Below, piece by piece: positions 4,979 through 9,641 of a stretch of DNA of 9,641 bases (positions within the stretch are counted from its first letter, which is position 1; the number at the start of each line of letters is the position of its first letter). The notes beneath the pieces were generated by a model. The model ran no database searches and was not told the origin of the DNA. It saw only the letters and a program-made list of their open reading frames with translations. Position numbers and translations under genes: made by a program. This DNA comes from Nitriliruptoraceae bacterium. GTDB taxonomy: Bacteria; Actinomycetota; Nitriliruptoria; Nitriliruptorales; Nitriliruptoraceae. The DNA is taken from positions 1 through 9,641 of the forward strand of contig PWEU01000244.1 of NCBI GenBank assembly GCA_003554005.1, written 5' to 3'.

Positions 4979-6457
4979 GTGCCCGACCTCATCCTCGCGC
5001 AGAGCATCGACGAGCGCATCTCCAACGCCATGAACCCCGTGTCCTCGGTCATCGAGGGCATCGTCTTCTTCTCGATCCCCGTCGCCGGCGTGAACCTGCC
5101 GTTGATCGTGCTGTGGCTGGTGGCCGCCGGCGCCTTCTTCACCGTCTACCTCGGCTTCATCAACCTGCGGGGACCCAAGCACGCACTGGAGCTCGTCCGC
5201 GGCCAGTACTCCGACCCCGAGGACGCCGGGGAGGTCACCCACTTCCAGGCGCTGGCGACGGCGGTATCCGGCACGGTCGGGCTCGGCAACATCGCCGGGG
5301 TCGCCGTGGCGATCACGATCGGTGGGCCGGGCGCCACGGTCTGGATGATCATCGCCGGGTTCCTCGGCATGTCCAGCAAGATGGCCGAGTGCACGCTGGG
5401 GGTGAAGTACCGGCGCACGCGCCCCGACGGCACCGTCTCGGGCGGCCCGATGTACTACCTGGAGAAGGGCGTCGCCGAGGTGACCGGGCGCGCCCGGGCC
5501 GGCAAGACCCTGGCGATCCTGTTCTCGCTGTCCTGCATCGGTGGGTCGATCGGTGCGGGCAACATGTTCCAGGCCAACCAGGCCACCGCACAGATCATCG
5601 CCGTGACCGGCGGCGCGGACAGCCCGGTGACCAACTTCCGTTGGGTCGTCGGTCTCATCTTCGCCGTCTTCGTCGGCGCCGTGATCATCGGCGGGATCAA
5701 GTCCATCGCGAAGGTGACCGAGAAGCTGGTGCCGCTGATGGCCGGGATCTACCTGCTGGCAGCCCTGGTGGTCATCCTCGCGAACCTGCCGGCCGTCCCC
5801 GCCGCTGTCGCCGAGATCTTCACCCAGGCCTTCGCGCTCGAGAGCGCCACCGGCGGCATCATCGGTGCGCTGATCGTCGGGTTCCAGCGTGCCGCGTTCT
5901 CCAACGAAGCCGGGATCGGCTCCGCCGCCATCGCCCACTCCGCGGTCCAGACCAACCACCCCTCCACCGAGGGCCACGTTGCGCTGCTGGAGCCCTTCAT
6001 CGACACCATCATTATCTGCACCATGACGGCGCTGATCATCGTCATCTCCGGTGCCTACCTCGATCCCGTGGCCGGCGAGCTCGGCGGTGTGGCGCTGACC
6101 TCGGCCGCCTTCGCGACCGTGATCCCCTGGTTCCCGAACGTGCTCGCGATCGCCGTGATCGCCTTCGCGTTCTCGACGATGCTGACGTGGGCCTACTACG
6201 GCATGAAGTCGACGGGCTACATCTTCAACGACTCCGAGACCGCGGAGACCGTCTTCAAGGTCATCTTCTGCATCTTCGTCATCGTCGGCGCGTCGCTGTC
6301 GCTGGGCCCGGTGATCGGGATCTCCGACTCCATGCTGTTCCTGATGGCCATCCCCAACGTGATCGGGCTGTACATCCTGGCGAGCACGCTGAAGAAGGAG
6401 ATCTTCACCTACCGCGCGAAGGTCGCCAGCGGTGAGATCGCCAAGGTCGAGCACTGA
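4979..6457 (+). CDS. Sodium:alanine/glycine symporter, AGCS family
   Basis: The 492-residue product is an integral membrane transporter of the AGCS family (TC 2.A.25), which imports alanine or glycine together with sodium. It has about ten or eleven hydrophobic segments. The family signatures are clear: GTVGLGNIAGVAVAI (98-112), GGPMYYLEKG (155-164), SIGAGNMFQANQ (190-201) and the most diagnostic stretch, GFQRAAFSNEAGIGSAAIAH (301-320). I chose GTG 4979 because AAGGAG (4968-4973) lies five bases before it. An in-frame GTG at 4958 overlaps the Usp stop as GTGA and would add seven residues. Both are possible and both imply coupling to the Usp gene. A 13-bp terminator hairpin closes the unit. 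Which amino acid is carried, and whether the ion is always sodium, cannot be read from the sequence. Confidence 0.93.
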   Translation: MPDLILAQSIDERISNAMNPVSSVIEGIVFFSIPVAGVNLPLIVLWLVAAGAFFTVYLGFINLRGPKHALELVRGQYSDPEDAGEVTHFQALATAVSGTVGLGNIAGVAVAITIGGPGATVWMIIAGFLGMSSKMAECTLGVKYRRTRPDGTVSGGPMYYLEKGVAEVTGRARAGKTLAILFSLSCIGGSIGAGNMFQANQATAQIIAVTGGADSPVTNFRWVVGLIFAVFVGAVIIGGIKSIAKVTEKLVPLMAGIYLLAALVVILANLPAVPAAVAEIFTQAFALESATGGIIGALIVGFQRAAFSNEAGIGSAAIAHSAVQTNHPSTEGHVALLEPFIDTIIICTMTALIIVISGAYLDPVAGELGGVALTSAAFATVIPWFPNVLAIAVIAFAFSTMLTWAYYGMKSTGYIFNDSETAETVFKVIFCIFVIVGASLSLGPVIGISDSMLFLMAIPNVIGLYILASTLKKEIFTYRAKVASGEIAKVEH

Positions 6458-6469
6458 CACCGAGGTGGC

Positions 6470-6501
6470 AGGGCGGGGCGCGGGCGACCGCGCCCCGCCC
6501 T
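6470..6501 (+). terminator. Strong GC-rich terminator hairpin after the symporter gene
   Basis: A perfect 13-bp stem (6470-6482 with 6489-6501) and a six-base loop begin 13 bases past the symporter stop. There is no T-tract, which is usual for actinobacterial hairpin terminators. The right arm ends on the first base of the stop codon of the minus-strand acetyltransferase remnant, so the hairpin may once have ended both genes. Confidence 0.8.
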
Positions 6502-6725
6502 CACCACGTGCCCAGCTCGAAGCGTCGTGACGGACCGGCACGCAGCACCTCGGCGACCCGCTGTGGGGCGCGGTCCTCCCGACACACCCAGACACCTCCA
6601 GGCTGCGGTCGCCGCCAGCCAGCAGACGGTCGCTGAGGACCTGCCCCATCGCCAGGGCGATCCCGGTAGGACGCCAGGCGGCGCGCACCCCGATCGACAG
6701 CAACCGGGCGCGGTCCGGGCGCCGG
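6501..6725 (-). pseudogene. Frameshifted C-terminal remnant of a GNAT acetyltransferase gene
   Basis: No intact gene lies here on either strand, but the minus strand carries acetyltransferase-like protein in two abutting frames. The upstream frame (to about 6590) reads SIGVRAAWRPTGIALAMG, which resembles the GNAT acetyl-CoA-binding segment (GV-x-x-x-R-x-x-G-I), then LSDRLLAGGDRSLEVS. The next frame reads WVCREDRAPQRVAEV, then SRRFELGTW and a TGA at 6503-6501. Restoring one base near 6590 turns TCT-GG into TCT-TGG and joins them as LEVS-WV-x-x-ED, the expected late GNAT strand and loop. Third codon positions are G/C-rich in each frame on its own side. Recognisable similarity begins near 6725, so the N-terminal part is missing, replaced by the head-to-head GNAT gene. 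A sequencing error could explain the frameshift but not the missing N-terminus. Confidence 0.55.
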
Positions 6726-6761
6726 GACCGCAGGCGGACGCACGGACCGATCGGAGCGACG

Positions 6762-7265
6762 ATGGCGGGAGCACTGCAGGTTCAGCGTGCGACGACGGGG
6801 GATCCCGAGGTGGTCGAGGAGCTGCTGCGGGGCCTGCCCGAGTGGTTCGGCCACGAGGCCGCGATACTCGCCTACGCCGAGCGGGCAGGCCACCCCCCGA
6901 CCTTCACCGCTGTCGAGGACGGGCGGCGGCTCGGGGTGCTCGTCCTGCGGGCCCACAGCGCGGTGACCGCGGAGATGGACGTGCTCGCCGTACACCGTGA
7001 CCACCACCGGCGCGGCATCGGAAGCGCGCTGGTCGCGGCGGTCGAGGCCGACCTGCGCGGCCGCGGGGCCGACTACCTGCAGGTCAAGACCCTCGGGTCG
7101 AGCCGACCCTCGCCGGAGTACGAGCTGACCCGGCGGTTCTACCTGGCCCTCGGCTACACCCCAATCGAGGAGTTCGCCGCGGGAACCCTGTGGGACGACG
7201 ATCCGTGCCTGCTGCTGGTCAAGCACCTGCCCTGCAACGTGGGCGGCCGGGTCCCGGGCCGCTAG
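6762..7265 (+). CDS. GNAT family N-acetyltransferase
   Basis: The 167-residue product has the single-domain length of GNAT enzymes, which move an acetyl group from acetyl-CoA to an amine. The core is DVLAVHRDHHRRGIGSALV (73-91): a beta strand, then the acetyl-CoA pyrophosphate loop HRRGIG (82-87) at the start of a helix. The second half has YLQVKTLG (105-112), the ELTRRFYLALGYTPIEEF stretch (121-138) typical of the last helix and strand, and LWDDDPCLLLVKHL (143-156). This LWDxxNPCLLLVKxL-like ending is common in a GNAT subgroup of bacteria whose substrate is unknown. ATG 6762 has GGAG five bases upstream. Its terminator hairpin overlaps the stop codon. Its substrate cannot be inferred. The minus-strand remnant next to it is a different GNAT subgroup, not a duplicate. 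Confidence 0.9.
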   Translation: MAGALQVQRATTGDPEVVEELLRGLPEWFGHEAAILAYAERAGHPPTFTAVEDGRRLGVLVLRAHSAVTAEMDVLAVHRDHHRRGIGSALVAAVEADLRGRGADYLQVKTLGSSRPSPEYELTRRFYLALGYTPIEEFAAGTLWDDDPCLLLVKHLPCNVGGRVPGR

Positions 7266-7274
7266 GCCCCGGAC
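7251..7274 (+). terminator. Hairpin terminator overlapping the GNAT stop codon
   Basis: GTCCCGGGCC (7251-7260) pairs with GGCCCCGGAC (7265-7274) with one mismatch around the loop GCTA. The TAG stop (7263-7265) sits in the loop and first stem base. No T-tract follows. Confidence 0.5.
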
Positions 7275-7314
7275 AACCGTGGCGGCCGACGGGCGCGTCG
7301 GAGGTCGCTCGCGC

Positions 7315-7320
7315 TACCGT
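7315..7320 (+). promoter_or_regulatory. Candidate -10 element of the DUF983 gene
   Basis: TACCGT fits the TAnnnT pattern and would start transcription near 7328. That gives either a leaderless message beginning at ATG 7329 or a leader of about 37 bases to the better ATG at 7365. No convincing -35 is seen. Confidence 0.35.
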
Positions 7321-7364
7321 GACACCCGATGGCCGGACCGGCACCCCGCCGCTCAGGGAGGACC

Positions 7365-7775
7365 ATGAGCAGCACGACACCACCCACCTCGCGCATCACC
7401 CCCCTGGTCCGCGGCTGCAAGGGGCAGTGCCCCAACTGCGGTAGCCGCGGGGTCTTCGCGGGCCTCAACGACCTCGCACCCCACTGCCCGACCTGCCGGT
7501 TCTCCTTCGTCCGCGAAGAGGGCTACTGGCTCGGAGCGATGATCGTGATCATGGCCTTGGTCATCATCATCTTCGGCACCTGGACCATCGGAGGGCTGCT
7601 GCTGACCTGGCCCGACGTCCCGTGGACGCTGCTCACGGTCGTCGGGATCGGCCTCAACATCCTCGTGCCGTTCACCCTCTACGGGTGGTCGAAGACGATC
7701 TGGGTTGGCCTCGCCCTCACCTTCAACCCTGCCCAGGCCGAGGAGTTCACACCGGAGACCCCGACGGACGGCTGA
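7365..7775 (+). CDS. DUF983 zinc-ribbon membrane protein
   Basis: The 136-residue product matches the DUF983 family (PF06170): a short N-terminal zinc ribbon followed by two membrane helices. The ribbon is RGCKGQCPNCGSRGVF (16-31) with APHCPTCRFSF (38-48), so Cys22/Cys25 and Cys41/Cys44 form two CxxC knuckles; Cys18 is extra. Helices lie at about 55-81 and 86-107, followed by GWSKTIWVGLALTFNP (108-123) and an acidic tail. The family has no established function. It is found widely, sometimes near respiratory or export genes; nothing here adds to that. I chose ATG 7365 because AGGGAGG (7355-7361) precedes it closely. An in-frame ATG at 7329 would add 12 residues and lacks a ribosome binding site. 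Confidence 0.85.
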   Translation: MSSTTPPTSRITPLVRGCKGQCPNCGSRGVFAGLNDLAPHCPTCRFSFVREEGYWLGAMIVIMALVIIIFGTWTIGGLLLTWPDVPWTLLTVVGIGLNILVPFTLYGWSKTIWVGLALTFNPAQAEEFTPETPTDG

Positions 7776-7782
7776 TGGTTCA

Positions 7783-7803
7783 GGCGGCGGTCGCGCGGCC
7801 GCC
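7783..7803. terminator. Hairpin between convergent DUF983 and DUF190 genes
   Basis: GGCGGC (7783-7788) pairs with GCCGCC (7798-7803) around a nine-base loop in the 49-base gap between two convergent genes. It could end transcription from both sides. It has no T-tract, and the stem is short. Confidence 0.4.
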
Positions 7804-7824
7804 GGTCGGCGGAGTGGCGCGCGC

Positions 7825-8574
7825 TCATGGACCATCCGGGCTCGCGTACTTGATGACCTCGAGCTCCTCGCGGACCACCAGGCCGCCGGCGACGAGACGA
7901 TCGAGCTCGGGCAGGAAGGCGTCGATGCGGTCCGGGGTGTCGACGATCGCGATCACCATGGGCAGGTCCTCGGAGAAGGTCAGCAGCCGGGTCGTGTGCA
8001 CGACCTGGCTGGCACCGAAGCCCTCCAGCCCACGCAGCACCGTCGCCCCGGCCAGGCCCGCCTCGCGCGCCCGGTGGACGATCTCCGTGTACAGCGGTCG
8101 GCCCTCGACCCGGTCGCTCTCTCCGACGTAGACGGTCACCCGCACCGCCCGGGCCGTCATCCGCGCCGGCAGGCCCGCCGGGGCGCTCAGGTGCAGCACC
8201 GGCACGTCGACGAGCTCGCGGACCCGCGTCAGCAGGCCCCGCGGTAGCCAGTTCGACAGCCCTCCGGGCATCGTCGACACGAGCACCTCGTCGAACCGCT
8301 CCGCCGCCAAGATGCCCTCAACCTCGACTACAGCATCACCGTCGACGACCTCGCCGGTGACCACGGCACCGATCGCCGTGAGCCGTGCCGCCTCAGCGTC
8401 GAGACGGTCTTCGGCCGGGTCCACGGAGGCATCCACAGCCCCGTCGACGATGGGGCGCTCCGCGGGAACCAGGATGTGGCACTCCCGCCGGCCCGCCCGG
8501 ACGCGCCGCTGGACCTCGTCGAGCAGCGCGACCCCACCGAGTGCACGGTTCGCGACGATCAGGTAGCGGCTCAT
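7825..8574 (-). CDS. Usp-like domain fused to a DUF190 (PII-like) domain, fluoride-locus accessory protein
   Basis: The 249-residue protein has two parts. Residues 1-130 resemble Usp/HUP-type alpha/beta domains: the opening strand RYLIVANRALGGVALLDEV (3-21), ECHILVPA (31-38), FDEVLVSTMPGGLSNWL (94-110) and VDVPVLHL (122-129). Residues 143-243 match DUF190 (PF02641): VRVTVYVGESDRVEGRPLYT (144-163), GLAGATVLRGLEGFGASQ (173-190), LPMVIAIVDTPDRI (204-217) and LVVREELEVIKY (232-243). DUF190 has a PII-like fold and often neighbours crcB fluoride channel genes, as here. The role of DUF190 is not established; nucleotide or anion sensing is inference. ATG 8574 is preceded by GGGAGGTG four bases away. 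A frame start at 8619 would add 15 residues and lacks such a site. It is divergent from crcB1 with about 72 bases between, so the two directions may share control. Confidence 0.88.
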   Translation of the reverse strand: MSRYLIVANRALGGVALLDEVQRRVRAGRRECHILVPAERPIVDGAVDASVDPAEDRLDAEAARLTAIGAVVTGEVVDGDAVVEVEGILAAERFDEVLVSTMPGGLSNWLPRGLLTRVRELVDVPVLHLSAPAGLPARMTARAVRVTVYVGESDRVEGRPLYTEIVHRAREAGLAGATVLRGLEGFGASQVVHTTRLLTFSEDLPMVIAIVDTPDRIDAFLPELDRLVAGGLVVREELEVIKYASPDGP

Positions 8575-8632
8575 CGGGCACCTCCCGGGGGCGCATCTCG
8601 AGCGTAGGCCCTGCGCCATCAGTGTGGCCCCC

Positions 8633-8638
8633 TATCGT
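8633..8638 (+). promoter_or_regulatory. -10 element for a leaderless crcB1 transcript
   Basis: TATCGT ends eight bases before ATG 8647, and no Shine-Dalgarno precedes that ATG. The spacing fits transcription beginning at or within a few bases of the start codon, a common actinobacterial arrangement. No clear -35 is seen at 17-18 bases. Confidence 0.5.
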
Positions 8639-8646
8639 CTGTGCCC

Positions 8647-9129
8647 ATGGGTTCCCGACTGCCACCATCGCGCAACCTGGGCTACGTCGCCGCCGGTGGT
8701 GCGGTGGGGGCGGTCGCCCGCGTCGCTCTCGCCACGTGGTTCCCGGCGCTGCCTGGGGGCCTGCCCTGGGTGACGCTGGTGGAGAACCTGGTCGGCGCCT
8801 TCCTCCTCGCGCTCGTGCTCACGCTCCTGACCGAGCGCCTGGCGCTGGACCCGGCGGTCCGGCTGCTGGTGTGCACCGGGATGTTGGGGGCGTTCACGAC
8901 CTACAGCACGCTGGCGGTGGAGCTGGACCGGCTGCTCTCGGCCGGGGCGCTGGCTGTCGCGGGCACCTACGGAGCGCTGACCTTGGTCGGGGGGCTCAGC
9001 GCCGCGCTGGCCGGCCTGCGGCTGGGTCAGGTCCTGTCGGCCCCCCATCGGCATGCCACCAACCGACCACCTCGGGGGACCCGTCGGCGGCGGGGCCTTG
9101 GCCGGCGACCCGAGGGGGGTGGCCGGTGA
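8647..9129 (+). CDS. crcB: Fluoride channel subunit CrcB1 (Fluc)
   Basis: The 160-residue product belongs to the CrcB/Fluc family, small four-helix membrane proteins that dimerise in antiparallel fashion and let fluoride leave the cell. Seen here are GGAVGAVARVAL (17-28), the helix-2 polar motif TLVENLVGAFLLA (43-55) with the conserved Asn47, and the helix-3 break GMLGAFTTYSTLAVE (78-92). The usual TTFSTF Phe-box is altered to TTYSTL (Tyr86, Leu89). Residues 132-160 form an unusual Arg-rich tail (RGTRRRRGLGRR) not needed for the fold; it is encoded just before the overlap with the next gene. A GTG at 8641 is in frame two codons earlier. The stop overlaps the crcB2 start as GTGA, so the two subunits are made together and probably form a heterodimer. 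Confidence 0.92.
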   Translation: MGSRLPPSRNLGYVAAGGAVGAVARVALATWFPALPGGLPWVTLVENLVGAFLLALVLTLLTERLALDPAVRLLVCTGMLGAFTTYSTLAVELDRLLSAGALAVAGTYGALTLVGGLSAALAGLRLGQVLSAPHRHATNRPPRGTRRRRGLGRRPEGGGR

Positions 9130-9500
9130 TCTGGTTCGCCATCGCCGTCGCAGGCGCCCTGGGGGCGAGCACGCGCTACCTCGTCGACCACCTCGTGAGC
9201 ACCCGTCTGTCGGGCGTGTTCCCCTGGGGGACCTTCACGATCAACGTGAGCGGATCCTTCCTGGCCGGGATCGTGACGGGGCTGCTCCTGGCGGGCAGGG
9301 TGTCGGCAGCGACCGCGACGGTGGTGGCCGGCGGTTTCCTCGGGGCCTACACCACCTTCTCCACCGCGATGTACGAGACGGCGAGGTTGCTGGAGGACGG
9401 TGCCACCCGGGCGGCGTTCGGCAACCTTCTGCTGCCCCTGGCGGCCTCGGTCGCGGCAGCCGCGCTGGGGTGGGGCCTGGCGCTGGTGATGGCCAGCTGA
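9126..9500 (+). CDS. crcB: Fluoride channel subunit CrcB2 (Fluc)
   Basis: At 124 residues this is the standard Fluc length, with four helices. It has GALGASTRYLVD (10-21) with the conserved Arg17, the helix-2 motif WGTFTINVSGSFLAGIV (34-50) with Asn40, and the helix-3 break GGFLGAYTTFSTAMYE (69-84). It is closer to the family consensus than CrcB1, but the second Phe of the Phe-box is Ala81. GTG 9126 overlaps the crcB1 stop by four bases and follows a G-rich Shine-Dalgarno-like stretch (GAGGGGGG near 9112-9119). Paired Fluc genes are known to form heterodimers in which the two pores may not be equal. Which of the two pores works here cannot be told from the sequence. Confidence 0.93.
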   Translation: MIWFAIAVAGALGASTRYLVDHLVSTRLSGVFPWGTFTINVSGSFLAGIVTGLLLAGRVSAATATVVAGGFLGAYTTFSTAMYETARLLEDGATRAAFGNLLLPLAASVAAAALGWGLALVMAS

Positions 9501-9506
9501 GCTCCC

Positions 9507-9525
9507 GGATCGGTCGAGCCGGTCC
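9507..9525 (+). terminator. Candidate hairpin terminator after crcB2
   Basis: GGATCGG (9507-9513) pairs with CCGGTCC (9519-9525) through seven pairs, one of them a T-G wobble, around a five-base loop, starting seven bases past the stop. A C-rich stretch follows instead of a T-tract. Confidence 0.35.
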
Positions 9526-9608
9526 CCTCGTCCCGCCCGCCTGCCGTGCCCGACTCCTCGCGCGGTGGTCGTACGTCAGCGAGCCGTTACGTCGGGGACA
9601 CCCCGTCG

Positions 9609-9641
9609 TCAGCTCACGGTCACCAACCGACGCGATACTGC
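9609..9641 (-). other. Possible 3' end of a minus-strand gene entering at the window edge
   Basis: On the minus strand the last 33 bases read in one frame as AVSRRLVTVS and stop (TGA, 9611-9609), an ending that looks natural for an actinobacterial protein. Ten codons are too few to decide. The rest of 9526-9641 holds no gene or recognised site. Confidence 0.2.

Noticed and set aside
4694..6703. A 669-codon open frame on the minus strand, antisense to the Usp and symporter genes
   Set aside because: Its product is dominated by Gly, Asp, Arg and His without domain structure, as expected of a frame kept open by GC-rich third positions of the genes opposite. Only its first part (about 6590-6703) is meaningful, as the GNAT remnant.
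8560..8700. A complete crcB (fluoride) riboswitch on the minus strand
   Set aside because: A 3'-like core (CTGATGG...CCTACG) is present, but the pseudoknot-forming 5' half and the middle stem are absent, and the only GCGATGG-like match lies inside crcB1 coding sequence without proper pairing.
8385..9125. Long plus-strand frame leading into crcB2
   Set aside because: The upstream part runs antisense to the DUF190 fusion and out of frame through crcB1; only the part from GTG 9126 matches the Fluc family.

Overview
The window is very GC-rich. Its codons end overwhelmingly in G or C, GTG starts are common, genes are tightly packed, and several stop/start junctions overlap as GTGA. With -10 hexamers of the TAnnnT kind and apparently leaderless starts, this points to an actinobacterial (Actinomycetota) chromosome. 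The lineage cannot be fixed from the sequence; a deep group such as Nitriliruptoria or Acidimicrobiia is only a guess. The content looks like ordinary housekeeping and stress genes. I see no transposase, integrase, phage gene, CRISPR array or toxin-antitoxin pair.

Layout. (1) 1-300: a tRNA-Val(GAC) gene on the minus strand with its terminator hairpin and a good promoter. (2) 288-1303: a two-gene plus-strand unit, a 56-residue membrane peptide with a perfect Shine-Dalgarno, then an acyl-CoA thioesterase-like double-hotdog protein that starts inside the peptide's stop codon. (3) 1304-1656: a repeat-rich spacer between convergent genes, holding a C-rich 12-bp tandem, three 73-bp-period hairpin units and a 13/26-bp tandem. 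(4) 1657-3712, minus strand: a GH13 alpha-glucosidase (oligo-1,6-glucosidase type) preceded by a small three-helix membrane protein, one base apart. (5) 3806-4357: a HemG-like flavodoxin-domain protein, divergent from region 4. (6) 4387-6501: promoter, structured leader, universal stress protein, sodium:alanine/glycine symporter (AGCS) and a strong hairpin terminator; the first two genes overlap or nearly abut. (7) 6501-7275: a frameshifted remnant of an acetyltransferase gene on the minus strand, head to head with an intact GNAT acetyltransferase. (8) 7365-7775: a DUF983 zinc-ribbon membrane protein. (9) 7825-9500: a fluoride-resistance locus, with a minus-strand Usp-like/DUF190 fusion divergent from two overlapping crcB (Fluc fluoride channel) genes.

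How the genes relate. The clearest functional cluster is the fluoride locus: crcB1 and crcB2 overlap by four bases and probably form a hetero-oligomeric fluoride channel, with the divergent DUF190 fusion as an accessory or regulator. The second is the stress protein/amino-acid symporter unit, probably made from one transcript. The other genes are single-function units with no evident common pathway.

Most unusual observations: cytidine instead of the near-universal uridine at tRNA position 33; the compound repeat island at 1330-1640; the GNAT pseudogene, in which one missing base restores a continuous C-terminus; the Usp-DUF190 fusion; and the altered Phe-box in both fluoride channel subunits. 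I did not find a convincing wholly new system.
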